From the NCBI GenBank assembly GCA_050946535.1, contig JBMNUZ010000005.1:1-64000 (forward strand): a stretch of 64,000 bases of DNA, read 5' to 3'. Shown in pieces: positions 44,079 through 53,863 of the stretch (position 1 is the first letter of the stretch; the number at the start of each line of letters is the position of its first letter). The notes beneath the pieces were generated by a model. The model was given only the letters and a program-made list of their open reading frames with translations. It made no database searches and was not told where the DNA came from. Source of the DNA: RUG708 sp050946535 (GTDB lineage Bacteria > Bacillota > Clostridia > Peptostreptococcales > Anaerovoracaceae). A program made the translations under genes and the position numbers.

Positions 44079-45518
44079 TTATACTCTCAATATGTGCCTG
44101 TCATCGCTCAGGCTCTCGTATCTGCACGCCAATGCCGAGATCGCGAGATATGCCCAGAACAGGAACATTACTCTGTAGTTGTAGAACGAGTAATCGGTCA
44201 TGCTCTGAACCAGGAAACCGCCGGCTCCCGACAGAGACGCGATCTGCATCAGCTTCGCCTTGCGGTTCTTCGTCACGGAGATTCCGTGGCAGTTCATTCT
44301 TATAAATACGATGATGAGAATTGCAAATACTATTATTCCGGCGATGCCCGCGTCGCAGACGATCTGCAGATAGAGATTGTGGGCGTGAGGCGCCGAAACC
44401 GTATTGTAGCTGTACGCAGGATAGACCATGTTGAACGCCGCGGTTCCAGGACCTATGCCTGTCAGCCAGTAATCCTTTAGCATCTTGAGCGTGCCCATCC
44501 AGATGGAAACACGGTACGATGTCGATGTATCCGTTACATTTCCTATACTTGTGAAGCGCTGTACGATTATATCCGGTGAGAAGAGCAGCAGTGCAACCGC
44601 TCCTGCAATGATCAGGAATATGAAACGCCTGTCTACAAGAATCAGGAATATGAAGACCGCGAAGAGCAGGCCGAGCCAGCCTCCGCGCGAGAATGTATAT
44701 ACCATGCACAGGCACATGACCGCGCACACGATGAAGTAGAAAGCTTTGCGTATGAAGCCCTCAGCCGCAAACATCCACGCGGCTGCGAGAGGTATCACGA
44801 GGAGCAGATACTCCGAAAGTACGTTAGGATTCTGAAGCGTCGAATAAACACGCGTAGAAATGTCGCTGAACATATCCTCGTCGACCCATGTCTCTCCTCC
44901 GCCTGTTCCGAAGAAGTGCTGGTAAATGCCGTAAAGAGCGACGATCAGGCCGGCCATCACCATCGCCTTGACGAGAATATCGAACTGCCTCTGGTTCCTG
45001 ATGGCGTTTTCGATCATTAATACAGACATGATCAGCGCCACTGAAAGAAGTCCGACGTACAGGCTTCCTGAAACCGTCACCGATGTAAAAGTAGCTATAA
45101 TATAGATGATTGCGTATATAATTACATATCGGTTTATCGGAGCACGCATGAGCGTGTGATCCTCATCGATGCCGGCCCTGATTATGACCGCTATGAATCC
45201 GAGCAGTATGAATCCCAGCATCACCATCGTCGGAATCAGCGGAGCAAGTACGACTGCAAGGAAACACCACAGAAAAGGCATCGCGAATATGCTGTCCGCG
45301 AAAAGCTTGTCGAACTTCAGCGCCTTTGATATAGAACACTGCAGGCGCCGCATATATGCGCCGGCCCTGTAAAAGATGCTGCCCTCCGCCAGATCCGCCT
45401 CGTCTTTCATGTTGACGAACGCGCGGATTATCCGGCTCCCGAGCCACTGGCCGCTGAACCATCGTCCGACAGCCGCACACAGCTTGTAAATAAAGCTGCT
45501 TTTTAAAATTTCGGTCAT
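44079..45518 (-). CDS. O-antigen ligase-like polymerase/ligase (Wzy/WaaL family)
   Basis: 479 residues with about twelve hydrophobic segments. A long outside loop near 340-400 contains GIGPGTAAFNMVYPAY and APHAHNLYLQI, the H..NLYLQ signature of Wzy_C/WaaL proteins. FSRGGWLGLLFAV precedes it. In a monoderm it probably polymerises or ligates a wall glycopolymer. GGGAG precedes the ATG. It is between murJ and the DUF4330 pair. Confidence 0.88.
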   Translation of the reverse strand: MTEILKSSFIYKLCAAVGRWFSGQWLGSRIIRAFVNMKDEADLAEGSIFYRAGAYMRRLQCSISKALKFDKLFADSIFAMPFLWCFLAVVLAPLIPTMVMLGFILLGFIAVIIRAGIDEDHTLMRAPINRYVIIYAIIYIIATFTSVTVSGSLYVGLLSVALIMSVLMIENAIRNQRQFDILVKAMVMAGLIVALYGIYQHFFGTGGGETWVDEDMFSDISTRVYSTLQNPNVLSEYLLLVIPLAAAWMFAAEGFIRKAFYFIVCAVMCLCMVYTFSRGGWLGLLFAVFIFLILVDRRFIFLIIAGAVALLLFSPDIIVQRFTSIGNVTDTSTSYRVSIWMGTLKMLKDYWLTGIGPGTAAFNMVYPAYSYNTVSAPHAHNLYLQIVCDAGIAGIIVFAILIIVFIRMNCHGISVTKNRKAKLMQIASLSGAGGFLVQSMTDYSFYNYRVMFLFWAYLAISALACRYESLSDDRHILRV

Positions 45519-45542
45519 ATCAACTGTTACTCCCTCTGAAAA

Positions 45543-47108
45543 CTACTCCGCATCACTGTTTTTCTTTTTCAGTAATCTTCCGACGATAGCCTTTGCCTCG
45601 TCGATTTTCATTATATATGTCAGAATAAAAAATACAACAACTCCGATGAATGTCGGGATCAGAATAACTATGAACTTGCCTGCGACTCCGCTTGTAACCG
45701 TGTGAAGCGCATCCGCGCTCAGCTTCACGCAGAAGAACATGATGACGGAAGCCGCGGTGACTTTGAGCATATCCCAGGTGAATCTCTTTGACATAAAGCC
45801 CTCGCCTCTGCGCTCGAGCGGGATCATGAGAACGATCGCATTGACCGTACTTGCTACCGCCGACGCTATAGCCAGACCGCTTACGCTCAGTTTTCCGACG
45901 AGCACCCAGCAGAGCACCAGATCGGCCGCTATCGAGATGATTCCTGCTACAAGCGGCGTACGTCCGTCCTGCTTGGCAAAGTAAGCTCTGCTGATGATGT
46001 TCTGTATAGTATATCCTATCATTCCCAGCGATGTAAAGAAAAGCGCCCATCCCGTGATCTTCGTGTCGTTCGCGTCGAATTCACCGCCTCCGTAGATGAG
46101 GTCGATGATCTCGTACGAAAGCGCCATAACACCTAACATGAGCGGTATCGCAAAGTAAAGAGACGCGTGCATCGTACTCTTTATAGTATTTCGGAACTCG
46201 TCCTGCTGGTCCGAAACCTCGAGCCTCGAGAGCTTCGGGAATATGACGTTCGTAACCGAAAGCACGAACACGCCGATTATCATGAGGTAGAGGTTCGTGC
46301 TGTACTCGATTGCCGGAACGCCCGCGCCGTTGTAAAGGTACGAAGCGAACCGCGAGTTGATCGTCAGCATCACCGGCTGCACCCATGTGCTTACCATCAC
46401 AGGAAGCATGAGCGCAAACACTTTTTTCATCTCGTCGTTTCTCACGCTCAGCGAAGGATAATATCTGAATCCTTTCTTGCGGAGCGACGGGATCTGTATG
46501 AACGCCTGGAGCGACCAGCCCACGAGAAACGCCACCGCCAGTCCGTAGATTCCGAACCTGCTGTTCAGCGTCGGATAGTAAAGAATGATGACTGCGTTAG
46601 AAACGACGCTGATGAAGGCAGGCACGTTGAATTCGTCGAACGACTGCAGTATTCCTACGAACGAATACGCTATGCCAGTGAAAAATATCGTGGGAAACAT
46701 TATGCGTGTCAGATTTACGCTCAGCGCCGTGGTCTCAGCGTCGTATCCCTTTGCGAAGAGCTCCACGAGACCTCCTGAACAGATGATTCCGACGACAGTG
46801 AGGATCAGGGTCAGAGCTCCCATGACGGTTATGAAATTTCCCGCGAATCTGATCGCGTGATCCTTGCCTCTCTTCTCGATAGATTCGCTGAAGATAGGAA
46901 TAAAGCTCGCTGCGATGGCCGAAGCGAAGAGCATGTCGAAGAACACCCTCGGTATGCGGCTCGCTGTGAGAAACGCGCTTGCGTACATGCCCGTGCCGTA
47001 GTTGATCGAGAGCATCCTGTCCCTTATGAGGCCGAGCAGCTTCCCCAGCAGCGTGATCAGCATTACAGTGCTTATCATCTTTACCTGTTTAGTGCTGTTT
47101 TTTTCCAT
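45543..47108 (-). CDS. murJ: MurJ-type lipid II flippase
   Basis: 521 residues, about 14 membrane helices, MOP superfamily. N-terminal LGKLLGLIRDRMLSINYGTG and FASAIAASFIPIF match MurJ. YSTNLYLMIIGVFVLSVTNVIFPKLSR and ISRAYFAKQDGRTPLVAGI are further family segments. It moves lipid-linked precursors across the membrane. Given its neighbours, it could serve wall polymer in place of or besides lipid II. Confidence 0.92.
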   Translation of the reverse strand: MEKNSTKQVKMISTVMLITLLGKLLGLIRDRMLSINYGTGMYASAFLTASRIPRVFFDMLFASAIAASFIPIFSESIEKRGKDHAIRFAGNFITVMGALTLILTVVGIICSGGLVELFAKGYDAETTALSVNLTRIMFPTIFFTGIAYSFVGILQSFDEFNVPAFISVVSNAVIILYYPTLNSRFGIYGLAVAFLVGWSLQAFIQIPSLRKKGFRYYPSLSVRNDEMKKVFALMLPVMVSTWVQPVMLTINSRFASYLYNGAGVPAIEYSTNLYLMIIGVFVLSVTNVIFPKLSRLEVSDQQDEFRNTIKSTMHASLYFAIPLMLGVMALSYEIIDLIYGGGEFDANDTKITGWALFFTSLGMIGYTIQNIISRAYFAKQDGRTPLVAGIISIAADLVLCWVLVGKLSVSGLAIASAVASTVNAIVLMIPLERRGEGFMSKRFTWDMLKVTAASVIMFFCVKLSADALHTVTSGVAGKFIVILIPTFIGVVVFFILTYIMKIDEAKAIVGRLLKKKNSDAE

Positions 47109-47138
47109 GTACCTTGTCCTCTGAATATCCTCCTGACC

Positions 47139-47162
47139 GGCGGACCTGCCGTCAGATCCGCC
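47139..47162. other. Hairpin between the SLH glycosidase and murJ
   Basis: GGCGGA and TCCGCC with inner CTG/CAG pairing, 24 bp overall and no T tract. Intercistronic stem of uncertain role. Confidence 0.35.
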
Positions 47163-47193
47163 GCTGCATAAGTCTCTCCTCCACTGTCACGAA

Positions 47194-49506
47194 TCAGTTT
47201 TCAAGATACGAAAGCGTCGAATCCAGGATTCTGGACATCTGTGCCCTCGAAAGTTCGCCGGAAGGGTTGATTTCTCCGTCCGACCCGCTGACGATACCGT
47301 CGGATACGAGAGCCGCCGCCGCTGTCCTCGCGTAATCTGCTATCTGATCCGAGTCGCTGAACTGGTCGAGGACGCTGTCCTGTACTTCCTGCGTACCGTT
47401 AACTTCTGTTATATATCTGTAGACGAAAGCGAACGCCTGCTCCCTCGTGAGAGTATCTTCAGGCATGAAGTCCGTTCCGTTTCCTGCTGCGATGTCCTGC
47501 GACTCCGCCCACGAAACAGCGTCTGCGTAATACGCGGACGAATCTACATCGTCAAAAGACGATGAACCAGTCACTGCAGGCGATCCGGCTGCTCTGTAAA
47601 GCATTACCATGAAATCGCATCTTCTGATGCTCATGTCCGGTCCGAACAGATCATCGCCGATGCCGCTCACGATATTTCTGTCGTAAAGATCCTGTATGAA
47701 CGAATCCGCCCAGTGAAGCGTGGTATCGCTGAACGTGCCTTCGATGATAAGTTTTACCGTATTCGAAAGGCCTCCCGACGATACGGTGAAATATGTTTCG
47801 CTCGTTTTGTCTCCCGCTGTTACGTGTCCGTTCGAGTCGATCGAGCCGCCGGTTCCCGACGAACTCCACGAGAAGCTGGTGTTGTCGGTGATGACGGGTC
47901 TGCCGTAGTATTCGTCCGAAGGCGTCAGATCGGTGTATTCTCCCTTCTTTAGCCTGATCTCTCCGCTCGTCACATCCATCGTTCCGCACTTGACGGATAA
48001 GGAAGTGACAGTGTCAGTTACGAGGAAGCGGCTCGTTCCTGCGGCTCCTGTCGAGGCCGAGCTGAGCGACACATCTGCATACCCCGGCGAGTCTCCGGCC
48101 GTAAAGATTCCGTTTGCTATAGAGGCTGGTCCGGAAGTAACCTCCGCGGTGACATCCGAAGGAACGGTCGCCGGCTGATTTGCCTTGTCCGTAGCCGTGT
48201 ACGAATCGCCAAACGAAGCTCCTGTGTAGACTACCGCTCCGTTGTTAGCCATGTAGAGATTTTTCGGAACCCCGTCGGACTCCTCAGTCGCAACGAAAAA
48301 TACGTATGTAGAGCACTTCCGCTCCGTCCCGTCTGAAGGGCTGTTTCTCAGCACAGACTGGCTCTCGCCCGGAAGCTGCATCGTCATCGCCGACGAGCCT
48401 CCTCCGTCGAGATTGACCGCTTGTACGCAGCCCTGTTTTACCATTTCCTCGGCAAGCTCCTGCATGGTGAGACCCGTCGAATAACCGTCCTGGCGGCCGT
48501 CGACCGTGTAGAACACGAGCGTTCCGTCGGCTTTTATTCCGAAAGCCGATCTCGGATTTATATTTATAAGCGCCTGATCCCACGTCGAGCTGTCCGTAAC
48601 CTGACCGTTGTCGACTATGAGGTCGCCGGCTCCGGTCGCCCACTCAGCATTCGCAACCGTCTCATTTCCCCACGAATAAGTGGTAAGCTCCACCACGTCG
48701 CCGACGTCGAATTTGTCGTAGTCCACATCGAGATTCGAATCTTCGCCGGCAGTCAGAACCATGTATCCCTCGCCTATGTCGAGAGGATAAGACGACTTCA
48801 GCTTTTCGGAAACCTGAAGCGTCACCGTCCCGTTCGTAGACATCGTGCCGTCAAGGATTTTAAACTTCACGTACCATCCGTCTCCCGAAGTTCTCGTCGA
48901 GACCGTCGAGAAATGCTCGTCGTAAAGATAAAGCCCGGCGCTGTTCGTCCTCATCTTGTTGTAATGAGTCAGCATAACGCCTTCCCCGGCGTTTTCCGTG
49001 CCGCCTCCTGCGCCGCCCAGATTGGCCATCTCTATGCGGACCGCAGTGTTCTGAACTATTTCTGCGTTTCCTTCTTCGTCGAAACAGATCGAGTTGTATC
49101 CCTCAGGACTCGATTTATACACGCCGTCTTCGACGACTATTCCCATAGGGACGCCGTATTTCGTAGTGAAGAAATCGGTGTTGATGCCGCCGAGCACCTG
49201 ATAGCCCTGTCCCTCGGCGTACTCAGCGACCTGGTCGATCGTCAGCTTTCCGTAGATTGTGTCGTCGGCGAACACTACAGGCTGCACGCTCCCCGGCTTG
49301 AGTTCCGTGAAATTGCTCTCCTGCCGTCCGTTGTCGTTCTCGCTCACCACGTTGTTGTAGACCATGCCATTGCCGTAGTCGACGATCTTGTGGTAAAGCT
49401 CCGTACCGGCGCCGGTTGCAGCGGCAGCTATTGTCGAAACAGCAAGTACCGCAGAAATTATTAGCGCCGATGTGATTCTGCGGTTTCTTGTTTTAAAAAT
49501 TTTCAT
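47194..49506 (-). CDS. SLH-anchored phosphodiester glycosidase (NAGPA-like) surface protein
   Basis: 770 residues from the ATG at 49506, which has GGAGG eight bases upstream. The N-terminus is a signal/anchor segment (ITSALIISAVLAVSTIAAAATG). The phosphodiester-glycosidase domain (about 85-405) has GGINTDFF, RSAFGIKADGTLVFYTVDGR and the hallmark VNLDGGGSSAM. A beta-rich linker with Ig-like character follows (about 415-600). Three SLH domains close the protein (LFGPDMSIRRCD, FMPEDTLTREQ, INPSGELSRAQ). The enzyme family removes GlcNAc from phosphodiesters, so it may trim wall polymer or exopolysaccharide at the surface. Confidence 0.88.
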   Translation of the reverse strand: MKIFKTRNRRITSALIISAVLAVSTIAAAATGAGTELYHKIVDYGNGMVYNNVVSENDNGRQESNFTELKPGSVQPVVFADDTIYGKLTIDQVAEYAEGQGYQVLGGINTDFFTTKYGVPMGIVVEDGVYKSSPEGYNSICFDEEGNAEIVQNTAVRIEMANLGGAGGGTENAGEGVMLTHYNKMRTNSAGLYLYDEHFSTVSTRTSGDGWYVKFKILDGTMSTNGTVTLQVSEKLKSSYPLDIGEGYMVLTAGEDSNLDVDYDKFDVGDVVELTTYSWGNETVANAEWATGAGDLIVDNGQVTDSSTWDQALININPRSAFGIKADGTLVFYTVDGRQDGYSTGLTMQELAEEMVKQGCVQAVNLDGGGSSAMTMQLPGESQSVLRNSPSDGTERKCSTYVFFVATEESDGVPKNLYMANNGAVVYTGASFGDSYTATDKANQPATVPSDVTAEVTSGPASIANGIFTAGDSPGYADVSLSSASTGAAGTSRFLVTDTVTSLSVKCGTMDVTSGEIRLKKGEYTDLTPSDEYYGRPVITDNTSFSWSSSGTGGSIDSNGHVTAGDKTSETYFTVSSGGLSNTVKLIIEGTFSDTTLHWADSFIQDLYDRNIVSGIGDDLFGPDMSIRRCDFMVMLYRAAGSPAVTGSSSFDDVDSSAYYADAVSWAESQDIAAGNGTDFMPEDTLTREQAFAFVYRYITEVNGTQEVQDSVLDQFSDSDQIADYARTAAAALVSDGIVSGSDGEINPSGELSRAQMSRILDSTLSYLEN

Positions 49507-49558
49507 ATTCATACCCTCCTCACGGAGGCAAAACTCCGTTCTGATGCAGAACATGCAC

Positions 49559-49588
49559 GCAGCGCCCGCAAAAACAAACGGGCGCTGC
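49559..49588. terminator. Strong hairpin between the 151-aa protein gene and the SLH glycosidase
   Basis: GCAGCGCCCG (49559-49568) and CGGGCGCTGC (49579-49588) form a perfect 10-bp stem with a 10-base A-rich loop. A short T tract follows only on the plus strand. On the coding (minus) strand it acts more like an intercistronic stem. Confidence 0.55.
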
Positions 49589-49694
49589 TTTCCGCCGGCG
49601 TGAACCGGCCCTGTTGTTATATTACATGACTGCTGCGCGTACGCGTATTATATTTTCTTAATTCTCCATTCACGGCATCTTACGGCCCAGACCG

Positions 49695-50150
49695 TCAGCT
49701 GCCGATCGTATACGCGCCCTTGACCATGACGAAGGAATCGACACTGACCTTTATTCCTCTGCCGTCACTTCTCGGAACCATGAGCAGATGGTTCAGCTCG
49801 ATTTTTTCATCGTTTAAAATATCCGAACCGTCCGTCAGGTCGGATATGCCGTTGATACCAGGTATCACCGCTGTGGCCGCTCCCGAGCGCAGTACTATCT
49901 GGGTATCCTGATAGCCTGTAAGCGTCTCGCCCGCAGAGAGTTCGACGATCTGGAATCCGCTGTCAGAATCTTCCGAACTTCCGCTGCCGGCGTTCGCCAC
50001 CGCATTGTCCACGTAGCTCTTTGTAACTACCGGATCAGACTCGCTTCCCGCAGTAGCGGCATATACCGCCGCCGATCCGAGCACCACAGCGAGCACTGCC
50101 GTAATGATGATCAAGAGCTTATGTGATCTGCGGTTTTTTGATTCCTTCAT
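49695..50150 (-). CDS. Exported protein of unknown function
   Basis: 151 residues. A basic N-terminus and a hydrophobic segment (about 12-32) ending in VYAATA indicate secretion or one membrane anchor. Then come VTKSYVDNAV and a Ser/Gly/Asp linker. The compact C-terminal 80 residues (IVELSAGETLTGYQDTQIVLRSGAATAV) suggest a small beta fold. It shows no catalytic motif I recognise. It sits between mgtE and the envelope operon and could be a surface accessory protein. Confidence 0.7.
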   Translation of the reverse strand: MKESKNRRSHKLLIIITAVLAVVLGSAAVYAATAGSESDPVVTKSYVDNAVANAGSGSSEDSDSGFQIVELSAGETLTGYQDTQIVLRSGAATAVIPGINGISDLTDGSDILNDEKIELNHLLMVPRSDGRGIKVSVDSFVMVKGAYTIGS

Positions 50151-50199
50151 ATCGTATAATCCCCCATTTTATTTTCCCCTGAAAAAAGTTTGGTTCTTT

Positions 50200-50255
50200 A
50201 TTATAGCATACATTTAGATAACATACATTTACAATTATAGCATACGTTTACATTG
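50200..50255 (-). promoter_or_regulatory. Repeated extended -10 promoter elements upstream of the exported protein
   Basis: On the minus strand TGCTATAAT occurs twice (50200-50208 and 50234-50242) inside three related units of about 17 bp containing GTATG and TGTAAATG. Each is a good extended -10, but -35 boxes are poor. The nearer copy should drive the exported-protein gene. Confidence 0.5.
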
Positions 50256-50265
50256 TATGTCATCA

Positions 50266-51666
50266 TCATATTCCGAGCACGAGAGACGCGAACACGAAGT
50301 AGATCGAAAGCGACATCATATCCGTAAGAGACGAAACCACAGGCCCCGCCATGAGCGCCGGGTCTATATGGACCGCCTTCGCGAGAAGCGGGAGCATCGC
50401 TCCGAGGCACTTTGCGATGATGACTATCAGCAGCATCGCCCCGCAGACCGTAAGCCCGACACCCACGGTATCGTGATCCAGGAATATTATCCGCGCGAAA
50501 TTCAACGCTGAGAGACACAGACCCACGATGAATCCGATCCTCGCTTCCTTCCACAGCACGACGAAAATATCGCTCAGGTGTACGTCGTCGGTAGCGAGTC
50601 CTCTGATGATCAGCGTCGACGACTGCGAGCCCGAGTTTCCGCCCGTACCCATGAGCATAGGCATATACGTTACGAGCGATATGTACGCCGACAGCATGTT
50701 TTCGAACCTCGCTATTATGCCGCCTGTAATCATATATGAGCACATTAGTATGAACAGCCACGGAAGCCTCGTCCTCACGTGTTTCCACACGGACATTTCC
50801 AGATACTCGTCGCCGCTGTCGCCGGTCACGCCGGCCATTCTCTGGAAGTCTTCGGTCGTCTCGTCGTCGATTACTTCGAGGATATCGTCGACCGTTATTA
50901 TTCCTACCAGCCTTCCTTCCCTGTCGACTACCGGCATGGCTATAAGGCCGTATTTCTTGAACATATTGGAGACTTCCTCCTGGTCGGTGAGCACGCTTAC
51001 GGACATCACGTCCGAATGCATGATCGTGCTGACCACGACGTCTGGATCCGACATGACAAGCGTCTTCAGAGAAACGATGCCTATCAGATGGCGTCCCTCG
51101 CCGATTACGTAGCATGAATAGATGGTCTCGGCGTCTTCTCCGACTTCCTTTATATGCTGAAGGCATTCTTTGACGGTCATATCTTTCTTCAGATGAACGT
51201 AGTCTATCGTCATCAGACTGCCCGCGCTGTTTTCCGGATAATTGAGGAACGTGTTTATGAGGCTCCGCTCTTCCTTCGTCGTCTTGACGAGTATCTTGTC
51301 TACAATATTCGCCGGAAGCTCTTCGAGAAGGTCGATCATATCGTCAAAAGCAAGTTCCTTGATTATCTGGTCTGTCTCCTTCTGCGTGATGCCGTTGATT
51401 ATCTCGACCTGATTGTCCTCCGAAAGAAACGAGAACACGTCGACCGAAACGTCTTTGGGAAGCATTCTGAAGACCAGTATCTCTCTTTCGAGACCGAGCT
51501 CATCGTTTATTTCCTCGAGAAATTCGGCTATGTCGACAGCATTGTGTTCGAGCAGCGTACTTCGCACTTTGCTGTACCGTCGTTCGGTTACCATTTCGAT
51601 GATTTCCTTTACTTCCGCATCGAAATCACGGCTGTCCAGAGTGCTGCTGTCTCTGTTTTCATTCAT
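50266..51666 (-). CDS. mgtE: MgtE-type magnesium transporter
   Basis: 466 residues. The N-terminal helical MgtE domain (about 15-125) is followed by two CBS domains (about 135-260, IVSTIMHSDVMSV, VGIITVDDILEVIDDE). A five-helix membrane part comes last, with ENMLSAYISLVTYMPMLMGTGGNSGSQSST, the conserved Mg-pore segment, and LPLLAKAVHIDPALMAGPVVSSLTDM. The cytoplasmic part senses Mg and gates the channel. AAGGAGG precedes the ATG. I found no M-box riboswitch in the roughly 170 bases upstream. Confidence 0.96.
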   Translation of the reverse strand: MNENRDSSTLDSRDFDAEVKEIIEMVTERRYSKVRSTLLEHNAVDIAEFLEEINDELGLEREILVFRMLPKDVSVDVFSFLSEDNQVEIINGITQKETDQIIKELAFDDMIDLLEELPANIVDKILVKTTKEERSLINTFLNYPENSAGSLMTIDYVHLKKDMTVKECLQHIKEVGEDAETIYSCYVIGEGRHLIGIVSLKTLVMSDPDVVVSTIMHSDVMSVSVLTDQEEVSNMFKKYGLIAMPVVDREGRLVGIITVDDILEVIDDETTEDFQRMAGVTGDSGDEYLEMSVWKHVRTRLPWLFILMCSYMITGGIIARFENMLSAYISLVTYMPMLMGTGGNSGSQSSTLIIRGLATDDVHLSDIFVVLWKEARIGFIVGLCLSALNFARIIFLDHDTVGVGLTVCGAMLLIVIIAKCLGAMLPLLAKAVHIDPALMAGPVVSSLTDMMSLSIYFVFASLVLGI

Positions 51667-51866
51667 GCTGTTCAGCCTCCTTCCCCGTATATGCGCCTGC
51701 CCGGTCTTTAACGCACGGCGGAAAACCGCATGCGCAGCGGACTGACATTTGTATCTGCCCGTGCAGACCGGAAACGCGGACGCTCCACGCTCTCATTATA
51801 TTGCTGTTATATGTATGAAAATGAACTTTTAACAATTCAGAACGCTAAAATTATAGTCTACTTACA
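51667..51866. other. Divergent intergenic region mgtE-ilvD, no clear elements except ilvD promoter
   Basis: Between the mgtE start and the ilvD promoter. A TATAAT (minus strand, about 51798) could be the mgtE -10 but lacks a good -35. No repeat or RNA element was recognised. Confidence 0.4.
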
Positions 51867-51895
51867 TTGAATAATGCAACCGTGTAGTGTAAAAT
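51867..51895 (+). promoter_or_regulatory. Promoter of ilvD
   Basis: TTGAAT (51867-51872), a 17-base spacer, and TAAAAT (51890-51895). About 75 nt of leader precedes the chosen ATG. Confidence 0.75.
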
Positions 51896-51975
51896 ACAGC
51901 ATATTAATAAGTTAATTACTATGCAATGACTTTTGAGCCAGATCAAGCAAATCCATGATGAGAAAGGACCGTAAA

Positions 51976-53640
51976 ATGAACAGCGATAAGATAAAGACAG
52001 GCGCCAAGGGCGCTCCCGTACGTTCACTCTTCTACGCGATGGGCTACACAAAGGAAGAAATCGACCGCCCTATCATCGGCGTCGTAAACGCAAAGAATGA
52101 AATCATCCCTGGCCACATGATGCTCGACAGGGTGGCAGACGCAGCGAAAAGAGGAGTAATCATCGGCGGGGGCACTCCTGTCGAATTTCCTTCCATAGGT
52201 ATCTGCGACGGTATCGCGATGGGACACGTAGGCATGAAATTCCCGCTCGCGAGCCGCGAACTCATCTGTGACTCGATCGAAGCGATGGCGAGGGGACATC
52301 AGCTCGACGGACTCGTGCTCATTCCTAACTGCGACAAGATCGTACCGGGAATGCTCATGGCCGCGGCGCGCCTCAACATTCCTGCTGTAGTAGTATCTGG
52401 AGGCCCTATGAGGCCTGGATACCTCAACGGACGCACGCTCGATTTCAACTCTGTCATGGAAAGCGTCGGCTCGTTTCAGAACGGCGACATCGACGAGGAC
52501 GAGCTCGAAGCCGTTGCCGAAAACTGCTGTCCTGGATGCGGGTCCTGCAGCGGCCTCTTCACGGCGAACAGCATGAACTCGCTCACCGAAGTGCTCGGCA
52601 TGGGACTTCCTTTCAACGGAACGGCGCTCGCTGACACCGGTGAGAGAATCAGACTGGCGAAGCACGCCGGCATGCAGGTTATGGAAATGCTGAGAAGAGA
52701 CATCAAGCCGCGCGACATTCTCACGCGTGAGGCGTTCGAAAACGCAATTACGGTCGACATGGCGATGGCAGGATCGACCAACACAGTCCTCCATCTCCCT
52801 GCGATCGCTCACGAGGCCGGCATCGATCTCGAGCTCGACATCTTCGACAGCATCAGCGAGCGCACTCCTAACCTCTGCAAGCTCAGCCCGAGCGGCAAGC
52901 ACCACATGGACCAGCTTGGCATGGCCGGCGGCATTCCTGCACTCATGAACGAGCTCACCAAGCTTGACCTCATCCACAAGGACTGCATGACGGTAACAGG
53001 AAAGACAGTCGGTGAAAATATCGAGAATCATCCTGTTCTCGACAACGAAGTCATAAGGCCTGTAAGCAATCCTTACAGAAACAGAGGCGGTCTCGCAATC
53101 CTCCGCGGAAACCTCGCTCCGGACGGAGCGGTCGTCAAGGAATCGGCCGTCGCTCCTGAAATGCTCGAGCACAGAGGCCCTGCGGTAATATTCGACTCTG
53201 AGGAAGAAGCCGTTGCAGCCATCTGGGGCAAGAAGATCAAGAAGGGCGACGTAATCGTCATCAGATACGAAGGTCCTAAGGGCGGTCCTGGCATGAGAGA
53301 AATGCTCTCTCCTACTTCTTCGATCGCAGGCATGGGACTCGACAAGGACGTTGCCCTCATTACGGACGGCAGATTCTCAGGAGCGTCGAGAGGCGCATCG
53401 ATCGGCCACGTTTCTCCTGAAGCCATGGCCGGCGGTCTGATCGGTCTTCTCAAGGACGGCGACATGATTCACATCAACATTCCGGAAAGATCGCTCGAAG
53501 TCGAGCTCTCGGACGAAGAGATCGAGAAACGCCGCGCCGCATACGTAAAGCCTGAGCCTAAGGAAAAGACAGGCTACCTCGCCCGCTACGCCAAGCTCGT
53601 AACATCGGCCAACACCGGTGCGGTGCTCAGCGCAGACTAA
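51976..53640 (+). CDS. ilvD: Dihydroxy-acid dehydratase
   Basis: 554 residues from the ATG at 51976, preceded by GAAAGGA (an ATG 21 bases upstream has no such site). It dehydrates dihydroxy-isovalerate and -methylvalerate in valine and isoleucine synthesis using an Fe-S cluster. Cluster cysteines sit in NCDKIVPGM and CCPGCGSCSGLF. MAGSTNTVLHLPAIAHEAG and ITDGRFSGASRGASIGHVSPEA are the family signatures. It stands alone, with no other ilv genes adjacent. Confidence 0.97.
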   Translation: MNSDKIKTGAKGAPVRSLFYAMGYTKEEIDRPIIGVVNAKNEIIPGHMMLDRVADAAKRGVIIGGGTPVEFPSIGICDGIAMGHVGMKFPLASRELICDSIEAMARGHQLDGLVLIPNCDKIVPGMLMAAARLNIPAVVVSGGPMRPGYLNGRTLDFNSVMESVGSFQNGDIDEDELEAVAENCCPGCGSCSGLFTANSMNSLTEVLGMGLPFNGTALADTGERIRLAKHAGMQVMEMLRRDIKPRDILTREAFENAITVDMAMAGSTNTVLHLPAIAHEAGIDLELDIFDSISERTPNLCKLSPSGKHHMDQLGMAGGIPALMNELTKLDLIHKDCMTVTGKTVGENIENHPVLDNEVIRPVSNPYRNRGGLAILRGNLAPDGAVVKESAVAPEMLEHRGPAVIFDSEEEAVAAIWGKKIKKGDVIVIRYEGPKGGPGMREMLSPTSSIAGMGLDKDVALITDGRFSGASRGASIGHVSPEAMAGGLIGLLKDGDMIHINIPERSLEVELSDEEIEKRRAAYVKPEPKEKTGYLARYAKLVTSANTGAVLSAD

Positions 53641-53799
53641 CTGCACAGACTGGAAAACCAGACACGGAATCGGTCTCCCGTTTTTCACGGCCGCGGGATG
53701 TCTCCCTCAAAGGTTCTGCCTGCTCTTCAGCGCATCCGGCAGAATCTTTGGAAATTCACGCTTCTTTATCACTGCGCGAGGTTCATTGCGATTTATATA

Positions 53800-53808
53800 T
53801 GTTATAAT
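53800..53808 (+). promoter_or_regulatory. Extended -10 promoter of the Cys-rich protein gene
   Basis: TGTTATAAT combines TG-N with a perfect TATAAT, 56 bases before the ATG. The -35 is weak. Confidence 0.55.
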
Positions 53809-53863
53809 ACGTGTAACAATTTAATTTCTAAATAGCAACGATTTGCAGCGAAAGGAACAAGTC

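Noticed and set aside
51667..51800. M-box (magnesium) riboswitch upstream of mgtE
   Set aside because: The conserved M-box segments could not be found in the short leader.
52024..53172. Long open frame (382 codons) on the minus strand
   Set aside because: Antisense to ilvD. The translation is low-complexity His/Arg/Val-rich without motifs.
53709..53749. Hairpin AAAGGTTCTGCC/GGCAGAATCTTT after ilvD considered as a terminator
   Set aside because: No T tract on either strand and a 17-base loop. Left as an unassigned stem.
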